Source: Actinomycetes bacterium
Lineage (GTDB): Bacteria; Actinomycetota; Acidimicrobiia; Acidimicrobiales; RAAP-2
Direction: 5' to 3'
Length of the DNA stretch: 64,000 bases
Assembly (NCBI GenBank): GCA_021831035.1
Contig: JAKBNL010000002.1
Span: 104,488 to 168,487 of the forward strand
Position numbers and translations under genes: made by a program. The notes below the pieces were generated by a model. The model was not told the origin of the DNA, ran no database searches, and saw only the letters and a list, made by a program, of their open reading frames with translations. How positions within the stretch are numbered: position 1 is the first letter of the stretch; every line of letters starts with the position of its first letter. Positions 43,356-50,940 of this stretch are shown here, one piece after another.

Positions 43356-44254
43356 TGGACAGCTTCCTCACGTCGCGCGTGGTGACCGACATCCTGGGCG
43401 GCCTCACCAACGGCGCGATCTACGGTCTGGTCGCGTTGAGCCTCGTGCTCGTCTGGCGCGCGACCCGCGTGCTCAACTTCGCCCAGGGGGCGATGCCCAT
43501 GTTCGCGACCTACCTCGGCATGGGGCTGCTCTCCTACCACTGGCCGTACTGGGTCTGTGTGGGCGTGTGTCTGGTCGCCGCCTTCGCGATCGGCGCGCTG
43601 ACCGAGCGGGTGCTCGTGCGCCCCCTCTACGGCAAGCCCGAGATCAACCCCATCGTGGTGATGGTGGGCTACCTGATCATCCTCGAGGCCTTCGCCGCGG
43701 CGATCTGGTCGACCACGCCGCGCAGCCTGCCCGCCCCCTTCTCCCCCATCGACTGGAGGCTGGCCGGCCAGCCCGTCGGCCTGTCACCCTTCAGCCTGTT
43801 CGAGGTGGTGACCGCCCTCGTGGTGATGGGGGCCATCGTGACGCTCTTCCGCTTCACCCGGCTCGGCCTGCAGTTGCGCGCCTCGGCCCTCGCTCCCGAG
43901 GTCTCGCGGCTCTTGGGCGTGCGGGTCGGCCGGATGCTCACCCTGGGCTGGATGCTCTCCACGGCCGTCGGTGCCGTGACGGCCATCCTGGTCGCCTCGA
44001 ACTTCTTCACGGGCCTCACCCCGCAGCTGATGGACGGCATCTTCGCCTTCGGGTTCATCGCCGCGGCGGTCGGCGGCCTGGACAGCCCCGTGGGTGCGGT
44101 CGCCTCGGGGATCGCGCTCGGCGTCGTGCTGCAGTTCGTCGGCGACTTCCTCAACTCCAACGCGATCATCCTCGTGGCCCTGGGCATCCTCATCGTGTCG
44201 CTCATGGTGCGGCCCAACGGTCTGCTCACCCGCAGCACCGCGAGGCGCGTATGA
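43355..44254 (+). CDS. livH: Branched-chain amino-acid ABC transporter permease LivH
   Basis: This is a membrane permease of the importer. The 299-residue protein has about eight hydrophobic segments and the family pattern LTNGAIYGLVALSLVLVWRA followed by LNFAQGAMPMFATY. The late segment AAAVGGLDSPVGAVASGIALG is the cytoplasmic coupling loop. It overlaps livF by one base and livM by four. Confidence 0.93.
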   Translation: MDSFLTSRVVTDILGGLTNGAIYGLVALSLVLVWRATRVLNFAQGAMPMFATYLGMGLLSYHWPYWVCVGVCLVAAFAIGALTERVLVRPLYGKPEINPIVVMVGYLIILEAFAAAIWSTTPRSLPAPFSPIDWRLAGQPVGLSPFSLFEVVTALVVMGAIVTLFRFTRLGLQLRASALAPEVSRLLGVRVGRMLTLGWMLSTAVGAVTAILVASNFFTGLTPQLMDGIFAFGFIAAAVGGLDSPVGAVASGIALGVVLQFVGDFLNSNAIILVALGILIVSLMVRPNGLLTRSTARRV

Positions 44255-45447
44255 GCGGAACGGCGCGGCGCGGCGCGCTCGCGCTCGTGGGCCTGGCGGT
44301 GGCGGTGGCGCTCGCGCTCGTCCTCGCCCCGCGCGCGAGCGACGCGATCGCGGCCGCGGCCGTGGCCACCGTCACGGCCGTCGCGGCCTTCGTCGGCTCG
44401 TTGCCCGCGGTGCGCGCCGAGCACCCGGCGCTCGCGCGCGCCGCGCTCACCGTGGTGCTCATCGACGTGGTGGTCTTCGCCACCGCGTTCCTCTCGGTGC
44501 CCACGGACTTCAACCTCGCCACCGGGGCCGGGATGGCCATCGTGCTGCTCGGGCTGTCGTTCCTCACCGGCGCGTCGGGCCAGATCTCGATCGGCAACGG
44601 GGCGTTCATGGGGGTCGGAGCCTTCGCCACCGCCATCTGGGCCAACCACCACGCCACCACGCCGATCGTGGTGACCCTCCTCATCGCGGTCGTGGTCGGC
44701 GCCCTGTTCGGCCTGCTGCTCGGCCTACCGGCCACGCGCCTGCGCGGGCCTTACCTCGCCGGCATGACCCTGGCCTTCGCGGTGGCCTTTCCCGCGATCC
44801 TCAGCTCGTTCAGCTCCTGGACCGGCGGGGACTCGGGGCTGCAGCTACCCAACCCGGTCACGGCGCCCCACTGGCTCGTGGGGCTCTTCCGCGCGGGCAC
44901 GCCCACGCTCACGACCGACACGCTGTGGCTGACCGACATCGTCATGGTGGTGACCGGCGTCGCCTTCTTCTTCATGGCGAACCTGTTCGCCAGCCGCACC
45001 GGACGGGCGATGCGACTGGTGCGCGACAACGACGTCGCCGCCGAGCTGGTCGGCGTGCCCCTCCCGCGCACGCGCGTCATCGCCTTTGTCGTCAGTGCCG
45101 CCTACGCCGCCCTGGGTGGGGCGCTGTGGACACTGCTCAACAACTCGGTCTCACCCGCGACCTACGGCTTCGCGCTGTCGATCACCATCCTCGCCGTGAT
45201 TGTGATCGGCGGGATCGGGACGATCTCCGGTGCGATCATCGGTGGGATCGTCTACGCCTACTCGACCAACGTCATCGCCTGGTTCGTCGCCCGCACCGGC
45301 CTCGACCCCCAGGGAAACCTCGCGAGTCAGCTCAACGGCATCATCTTCGGGGCGCTGCTCATCGTGACCATGCTGTTCTCGCCCATGGGCATCGCCGGGA
45401 CGGTCCGCCACCTTCGCCAGCGTCGGTCCCAGCGCGAACGGGGGTGA
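44251..45447 (+). CDS. livM: Branched-chain amino-acid ABC transporter permease LivM
   Basis: This is the second permease. From ATG 44251 it is 398 aa, with about nine hydrophobic segments, the family motif GQISIGNGAFMGVGAFA and the C-terminal loop VIVIGGIGTISGAIIGGIV. The extra N-terminal membrane pair is usual for LivM. The start is fixed by the ATGA overlap with livH; an open frame continues upstream inside livH but is unrelated. Confidence 0.92.
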   Translation: MSGTARRGALALVGLAVAVALALVLAPRASDAIAAAAVATVTAVAAFVGSLPAVRAEHPALARAALTVVLIDVVVFATAFLSVPTDFNLATGAGMAIVLLGLSFLTGASGQISIGNGAFMGVGAFATAIWANHHATTPIVVTLLIAVVVGALFGLLLGLPATRLRGPYLAGMTLAFAVAFPAILSSFSSWTGGDSGLQLPNPVTAPHWLVGLFRAGTPTLTTDTLWLTDIVMVVTGVAFFFMANLFASRTGRAMRLVRDNDVAAELVGVPLPRTRVIAFVVSAAYAALGGALWTLLNNSVSPATYGFALSITILAVIVIGGIGTISGAIIGGIVYAYSTNVIAWFVARTGLDPQGNLASQLNGIIFGALLIVTMLFSPMGIAGTVRHLRQRRSQRERG

Positions 45448-45448
45448 C

Positions 45449-45477
45449 TTGCGCGACCCTCGGGGAGGGCCTACGCT
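45449..45477 (+). promoter_or_regulatory. Candidate promoter of livK
   Basis: TTGCGC (45449-45454) and TACGCT (45472-45477) are separated by 17 bp. The leader of about 65 nt is AT-rich for this window. A separate promoter would let the binding protein be made in excess over the membrane subunits. Confidence 0.35.
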
Positions 45478-45546
45478 CGCCCCTGAAAGCGGTACCCGGC
45501 GGTAACTAGATTTTCTAAACACACTCATCAGGGGGGACAGCACACG

Positions 45547-46902
45547 ATGGCAATTTCTCAGTGGCGACGCGTCGCATCGGCCGGTTCGGCACTTCTTCTG
45601 TGCGCGACCCTGGCCACGGCGGCCACGTCGATAGGGGACGCGGGTGCCGCGTCCAAGGCCCGGGCGCCCAAGGTGCCCGGGGTGACGGCATCCCAGGTGA
45701 CCATCGGCGCCACCGTTCCGCTGACGGGCATCGCCTCGTCGGGCTACAACCAGGTGGCCAAGGCCGCCAACGCCGTCTTCAAGTACGTGGACTCCAAGGG
45801 CGGGGTGAACGGCCGCAAGATTCGCTACGTGCTCGAGGACGACTGCTACGGCACGCCGGGCTTCGGCTGCACCGGGGTTCCGAACACCGTGACCCAGACC
45901 CAGAAGCTCCTGGCGCTGCCGGTCTTCGCCACCGTCGGCTCGCTCGGCACCCCGACCCAGGACCTCGTGCGCACCCTGCTCAAGAAGAACGGTGTGCCCC
46001 AGCTCTTCGTCAACTCCGGCTCCTCGGACTGGAACGACCCGGCGCAGTACCCCGGGCTGTTCGGCTGGCAGCCCAGCTACCCCGTCGAGAGCAAGATCCT
46101 GGCCAAGTACATCCTCTCGGCCTACGCGAACCAGAACGTCTGCTTCCTCGGCCAGGGTGACGACTTCGGCACCAACGGCCTGGCGGGCCTCGTGGCCGGC
46201 GGCGTGAGCCCCGTGGTGACGGACTTCTACTCGACGACCGCGCTCGTGGCGACCAACGGCGCGTCCATCGCGCCGTACATCCAGGCCTTCCAGAACGCCA
46301 AGTGCACCGTGGTCTACCTCGACACCATCCCCGGTGCGACCGACGCGGCCCTGGGCGCCGCGCTCCAGCTGAGCTACACCCCCCACTGGGTGATCTCCAG
46401 CGTCGGCTCGGACCCCCAGACGGTCGCCGCGCCCTTCAAGAGCCTCGGCGTGGACCCTGAGGTCGGGGCGATCAGCTTCACCTACCTGCCCACGCCCACG
46501 AGCGGCAGCCCGTGGATCAAGTGGATGTACAAGGTGATCCAGGCCGACCCCACCGACTTCCCGGGCTTCACCTCGACCACGCCGCTCAACGGCAACATCG
46601 AGTACGGCGTCGGCTTCGGGGTCGCCTTCGTCGAGGCCCTCAAGGCGGCCGGGCGCAACTTCACCCGCGCCAGCTTCTTGAAGTTGCTTACGCACATGAC
46701 TTTCACCCAGACGCCGTCGCTGGCCCCGCTGCAGTACACGCCCGTCAACCACCAGGGGCTCAACGCCGGCCAGGTCGACGAGGTGACGAGCGCGACGTCG
46801 GTGAAGACGGTCTCGAACACCGTCTACACGACCAACTCCAAGAACGGCCCGGTGACCGTGGTGCACCGTCTGAGCAGCGGCATCCCGGCGTGGCTTAGGT
46901 AG
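45547..46902 (+). CDS. livK: Branched-chain amino-acid ABC transporter substrate-binding protein LivK
   Basis: This secreted periplasmic-binding protein (Peripla_BP_6) delivers substrate to LivHMGF. The 451-residue protein has a signal peptide, about residues 1-35, ending around SIGDAGAA. The mature part starts with GVTASQVTIGATVPLTGIAS and contains KYVDSKGGVNGRKIRYV, standard for this family. No lipobox Cys is seen near the signal cleavage site, so it is secreted or anchored otherwise. Substrate could be an amino acid, amide or other small acid. Confidence 0.92.
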   Translation: MAISQWRRVASAGSALLLCATLATAATSIGDAGAASKARAPKVPGVTASQVTIGATVPLTGIASSGYNQVAKAANAVFKYVDSKGGVNGRKIRYVLEDDCYGTPGFGCTGVPNTVTQTQKLLALPVFATVGSLGTPTQDLVRTLLKKNGVPQLFVNSGSSDWNDPAQYPGLFGWQPSYPVESKILAKYILSAYANQNVCFLGQGDDFGTNGLAGLVAGGVSPVVTDFYSTTALVATNGASIAPYIQAFQNAKCTVVYLDTIPGATDAALGAALQLSYTPHWVISSVGSDPQTVAAPFKSLGVDPEVGAISFTYLPTPTSGSPWIKWMYKVIQADPTDFPGFTSTTPLNGNIEYGVGFGVAFVEALKAAGRNFTRASFLKLLTHMTFTQTPSLAPLQYTPVNHQGLNAGQVDEVTSATSVKTVSNTVYTTNSKNGPVTVVHRLSSGIPAWLR

Positions 46903-46906
46903 TCAC

Positions 46907-46945
46907 CCCACGTGGCGGGACTCACTCGGGGTCCCGCCACGTGGG
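46907..46945 (+). terminator. Hairpin terminator after livK
   Basis: Perfect 15-bp arms CCCACGTGGCGGGAC and GTCCCGCCACGTGGG enclose a 9-nt loop, starting 5 bp after the livK stop. There is no T-run, which is common for actinobacterial terminator hairpins. Confidence 0.65.
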
Positions 46946-46988
46946 AACGACGCGGAACCGGCCCTCGCTCCGCCGACGACGACCTCAC

Positions 46989-46994
46989 TAGAGT
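46989..46994 (+). promoter_or_regulatory. Candidate -10 element of the first hybrid kinase operon
   Basis: TAGAGT lies 21 nt before the ATG at 47016, with GGGAGGG between them. An ATG at 47009 would encode only five residues overlapping the real start. Confidence 0.35.
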
Positions 46995-47015
46995 GCGTGG
47001 GAGGGCCGATGGCCG

Positions 47016-49532
47016 ATGCGACGTGAACCGAAGCGGGGTCGGGACGAGGCGGTGACCACCGCGGGTGCTCCGCGGGAGAGCCGCCCATCGGCGACGGCCG
47101 ACGCGGCCTACCGGGCGGCCCTCTTCGACCTCTTCCTCGAGAACACCCCGACCGGCTTCGCCCTCTTGGACCGGGAGTGTCGCTACCTGGTGATCAACCC
47201 GGTCCTCGCCGACGGCCACGGCCTGCCCGTGGCCGAGCACGTGGGGCGTCGCGTCGCGGAGGTGGCCCCGCGCGCCTGGTCGAATCTGAGCGGCGTCTAC
47301 GAACGCGTCCTCGTCGGCGAGACGGTCGCCAATCTCCACCTCACCGACGCGCAGGTCTCCGAGGTCCCCCAGCGCCGCCACTGGCTCGCGAGCTACTACC
47401 CGGTGCGCGTCGAGGACGAGGTCGTCGGCGTGGGCATCGTCGCCCACGACGTGACCGAACTCACCGAGGCCCAGCACGACCTCGAGGAGCGCTCCCGCCT
47501 CTACGCCATGCTGGCGGCGACCAATCGCGCCGTGATCGAGGCCGCTAGCCCGGCCGACCTGTTCGCGACGGTCTGTCGGGTCGCCGTCGAGGTGGGCGGC
47601 TTCGCCCTGGCCTGGGTCGGCGTCCCGCGCGACGGCATGGTCGACGTCGCGACCAAGTACGGCCAGTCGGAGTACTTGGACGAGCTCGTGGTGAGCCTCG
47701 ACCCCGACAACGTCACCTCGCGTGGCCCCACCGGACGTGCCCTGCGCGAGGGTGCACCCCAGGTCATCAACGATTTCCTCGCCTCGGACATGACCCTGCC
47801 CTGGCACCGTCGCGCCGCCGGCTACGGCTTCCGGGCCTCGGCCTCCTTCCCCATCCGCGAGGGCGGCCGCGTCGTCGCCACCCTGGGTCTCTACTCCGAC
47901 CACGTCGGCTACTTCACCGACGAGCTCGTCCGAGCCCTCTCGGAGATCACGCCGGTCCTCTCGTTCGCCCTGGACCGCTTCGTGAGCGAGCGGCTCCGCG
48001 CCGCCGACGAGGAGATGCTGCGCACCCACGACCGTGCCCTCCACGCGATCAGCCAGGGCGTGCTCATCACCACCGCCACCGGGGACCGCCGGGTGATCTA
48101 CGCGAGCCCGAGCTTCCTCACCCTCACCGGCTACGACGAGGACGAGGTCCTCGGACGCAGCGCCGCGCTGCTCGACGGCCCCGAGACCGATCCCACGGCC
48201 GTGGCCGAGATCGACCGGGCCATCGCCGAGGAGCGCGAGACCCTCGTCGAGGTCGTCAACTACCGCAAGGACGGCACCGCGTTCTGGAACCGGCTCACCC
48301 TCACCCCCGTACTCGACGAGCGCGGACGGGCCTCGCACTTCGTCGGGGTGAACACCGACGTCACCGCGGCGCGCGAGATGGAGCTCCAGCTCCTCCAGTC
48401 CCAGAAGCTCGAGGCCCTCGGCACCCTCGCGGGCGGCGTGGCCCACGACTTCAACAACATGCTGCTCGTGATCCGCGGCTACTCGGGGCTGCTCGCCCAG
48501 CGACTGGACGACCCCGCGCTGCGCGAGATGACCCAGCGCATCGACGCCGCGGTCGAGAAGGCGGCCGACTTCACCCGCCGGCTCCTCACCTTCAGCCGCG
48601 GCCAGATGATCCGGCCCCAGCGGCTCGACCTGAGCGAGGTCGTGCGCGACGCCCTGCGACTGCTCGAGCGCATGATCGGCGAGGACGTGGTCGTTCGCCT
48701 CGACCTGGCCGCCGACCTGGCCGCGATTGAGGTCGACCGGGCCCAGCTCGAGCAGGCCATCTTGAACCTCGTGACCAACGCCCGCGAGGCGATGTCCCGG
48801 GGCGGGAGCCTCGAAGTGCGCACCGCCTCGGCCGACCTCGATCAGGCGTACGCCGAGCACTACCCTGAGGTCACCCCGGGGCCCCACGTCGTGTTGCAGA
48901 TCACCGACTCGGGCGAGGGCATGGACGAGGCGACGCTCGCGCGGGCCTTCGAGCCCTTCTTCACCACCAAGTCGACCGGCACGGGGCTCGGCCTCTCCAC
49001 CGTCTACGGCATCGTCCGCCGCTGCGGGGGCCACGTGCGCGTCGCCAGCTCGCCCGGCATGGGCACGACCGTCTGGGTCTACCTGCCCGCGGTGAGCGGC
49101 GCGCTCGCGGCGGCCCCGCCCGTGCCCCGCGCGGCCGGCTCGGCGCGCGGGGGCGAGACCCTCTTGCTCGTCGAGGACGTGGACGAGGCCCGCGACCTCC
49201 TGAGCGGCTACCTCACCGACCTCGGCTACCGGGTCCTCGTGGCCCGCGACGGACTCGAGGCCCTCGGGCGGGCCGACGCCGAGGCGGGGCCCATCGACGC
49301 CCTGATCACCGACGTCGTCATGCCCCGGATGAACGGCCGCGAGTTGGCGGGGCGGCTGCTCGAGCGCCGTCCCGAGACGGCCGTGCTGTTCACCTCGGGC
49401 TTCCCCCGGCCCGAGAACGACGCCGTCACCGCCCCGACGGTCCGCTCGACGTTCCTCGAGAAGCCCTACGGGCTCGGAGAGATCGCTCACGCCCTGCGCG
49501 ACCTGCTCGACAACGCGGCCCGGACGCGATGA
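47016..49532 (+). CDS. Hybrid histidine kinase: PAS, GAF, cysteine-less LOV-like PAS, kinase, receiver
   Basis: This soluble 838-residue sensor has no membrane segment. A PAS domain covers about 38-150 and a GAF domain about 165-320. A LOV-like PAS follows at about 340-450, with GRSAALLDGPETDP and NYRKDGTAFWN. At the photoactive Cys position it has Ala383, the two FMN-contacting Asn are kept (415 and 425) and the Gln position is Asn446. The kinase core has the H-box GGVAHDFNNMLLVIRGY, N-box ILNLVTNAREAM and STGTGLGLSTVYGIV. A C-terminal receiver has its phospho-Asp in LITDVVMPRMNG. No output domain is present. The stop overlaps nnr. Confidence 0.9.
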   Translation: MRREPKRGRDEAVTTAGAPRESRPSATADAAYRAALFDLFLENTPTGFALLDRECRYLVINPVLADGHGLPVAEHVGRRVAEVAPRAWSNLSGVYERVLVGETVANLHLTDAQVSEVPQRRHWLASYYPVRVEDEVVGVGIVAHDVTELTEAQHDLEERSRLYAMLAATNRAVIEAASPADLFATVCRVAVEVGGFALAWVGVPRDGMVDVATKYGQSEYLDELVVSLDPDNVTSRGPTGRALREGAPQVINDFLASDMTLPWHRRAAGYGFRASASFPIREGGRVVATLGLYSDHVGYFTDELVRALSEITPVLSFALDRFVSERLRAADEEMLRTHDRALHAISQGVLITTATGDRRVIYASPSFLTLTGYDEDEVLGRSAALLDGPETDPTAVAEIDRAIAEERETLVEVVNYRKDGTAFWNRLTLTPVLDERGRASHFVGVNTDVTAAREMELQLLQSQKLEALGTLAGGVAHDFNNMLLVIRGYSGLLAQRLDDPALREMTQRIDAAVEKAADFTRRLLTFSRGQMIRPQRLDLSEVVRDALRLLERMIGEDVVVRLDLAADLAAIEVDRAQLEQAILNLVTNAREAMSRGGSLEVRTASADLDQAYAEHYPEVTPGPHVVLQITDSGEGMDEATLARAFEPFFTTKSTGTGLGLSTVYGIVRRCGGHVRVASSPGMGTTVWVYLPAVSGALAAAPPVPRAAGSARGGETLLLVEDVDEARDLLSGYLTDLGYRVLVARDGLEALGRADAEAGPIDALITDVVMPRMNGRELAGRLLERRPETAVLFTSGFPRPENDAVTAPTVRSTFLEKPYGLGEIAHALRDLLDNAARTR

Positions 49533-50836
49533 GACCGCTGCTCGACACCACGGCCATGCGCGCGGCCGACGCCGTCGCCGTCGGGGCGATGGGCTCGCCC
49601 GCCCTCGTCCGTCGCGCAGGAGTGGCCGTGGCCCAGGAGAGCCGGAGACTCCTCGGCGGGCTCTACGGACGGCGCGTGGCCGTGGTCGCCGGCCCGGGGC
49701 TCAACGGGGCCGACGGGCGGGTCTGTGCCGGGTGGCTCGCGCGTCGCGGAGCCCGGGTGGAGGTGATCGCCGTCGCCGACCAGCCCGCGGCCCTCACGGG
49801 CTACGACCTCGTGGTCGACGCCGCCTTCGGACTGGGCTGCTCGCGTCCCTATCGCGCACCCTTCACCGACGCCCCGGTGGTGGCGGTCGACCTCCCCTCG
49901 GGGGTCGACCCCGACAGCGGTGACCTGTGGGGCGCCCCCGCGCGCGCGACCGTGACGGTGGCCCTCGGGGCCCTCAAGCCCGCCCACGTGACCGGACCCG
50001 CGGCCGAGCTCGCGGGGCGCGTGATCCTGCACCGACTCGGCATCGTCGCGGAGGCGCGCGACGGCGTCGTCGAGGACGCCGACCTCGCGGGCTACGTCAC
50101 CCGCGCGCGCGACGACCACAAGTGGCGCCACGCGGTCGTGGCGCTCGTCGGCTCGCCGCTCATGCCCGGCGCGGCCCGCCTGGTGGCGTCGGGCGCGCTC
50201 GCCGGGGGCGCGTCGATGGTGCGCCTCGCGAGCCGCGCCGAGGTCACGGGACTCGACCTGCCGGTCGAGGTGGTGCGCGACGCCACCGGGTCGATCGACC
50301 CGCGCGCGCGCGCCGTGGTCGCGGGCCCCGGGCTCGGCGAGAGCACCGCGACGTTCCTGGCGCCGATCCTCGCGCGCGCCCGCGTGCCCGTCGTCCTCGA
50401 CGCCGACGCCCTCGACCCCGCTCTCGTCGCCACCCGTCGCCCCGACGGCCCGGCATGGGTGCTGACCCCCCACGAGGGGGAGTTCGCGCGACTCACCGGA
50501 CAGCCCGTCCCCTCGGACCGGCTCGGGGCCGCGCGCGCGCTCGCGGACTCGAGCGGGTGCGTGGTGCTGTTAAAGGGTCCCGTCACCGTCGTCGCCGCCC
50601 CCGGGGGCCGGACCCGCGTCGTCACCTCGGGCACGGCGGCCCTCGCCACGGCCGGCACCGGCGACGTGCTCGCCGGGCTTATCGCCGGCGCCCTCGCCCG
50701 CGGACACGACCCCCTGGAGGCGGCCGCCCTCTCGGCCCATCTCCACGGGCGCGCCGGCGCACGCCTCGCGCCCTACGCCGGCGCGTCCGACCTGCCCCGA
50801 CGGGTGGCCGAGGTGCTCGCCCGCGTGGGCTCATAG
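49529..50836 (+). CDS. nnr: Bifunctional NAD(P)H-hydrate repair enzyme
   Basis: This protein repairs hydrated NAD(P)H by epimerisation and ATP/ADP-dependent dehydration. The 435 residues carry an N-terminal YjeF_N epimerase-like half, about 1-180, and a ribokinase-like dehydratase half. The dehydratase motif TAGTGDVLAGLIAG and GPGLGES are intact. In the epimerase half the usual GNNGGDG reads GLNGADG and the domain is short, so epimerase activity is doubtful. The ATG overlaps the upstream kinase stop (ATGA), placing a metabolite repair enzyme in a signalling operon. Confidence 0.88.
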   Translation: MRPLLDTTAMRAADAVAVGAMGSPALVRRAGVAVAQESRRLLGGLYGRRVAVVAGPGLNGADGRVCAGWLARRGARVEVIAVADQPAALTGYDLVVDAAFGLGCSRPYRAPFTDAPVVAVDLPSGVDPDSGDLWGAPARATVTVALGALKPAHVTGPAAELAGRVILHRLGIVAEARDGVVEDADLAGYVTRARDDHKWRHAVVALVGSPLMPGAARLVASGALAGGASMVRLASRAEVTGLDLPVEVVRDATGSIDPRARAVVAGPGLGESTATFLAPILARARVPVVLDADALDPALVATRRPDGPAWVLTPHEGEFARLTGQPVPSDRLGAARALADSSGCVVLLKGPVTVVAAPGGRTRVVTSGTAALATAGTGDVLAGLIAGALARGHDPLEAAALSAHLHGRAGARLAPYAGASDLPRRVAEVLARVGS

Positions 50837-50876
50837 GCGAAGCAATCTTCCCCTTTCTCGGGTGCGCCGCCGTCGC

Positions 50877-50882
50877 TAGGAT
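50877..50882 (+). promoter_or_regulatory. Candidate -10 element of the second hybrid kinase
   Basis: TAGGAT lies about 58 nt before the GTG at 50941. It overlaps an in-frame ATG at 50881, arguing that this ATG is not the translation start. Confidence 0.3.
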
Positions 50883-50940
50883 GCGGACCCTGGGCGCCGC
50901 GCGCCCGCGCGTGACGGCAGGGGCGTCACGAGGAGGTGGG

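Noticed and set aside
46824..49490. 888-codon minus-strand open frame opposite the first hybrid kinase
   Set aside because: No domain is visible and the plus strand encodes a fully conserved kinase.
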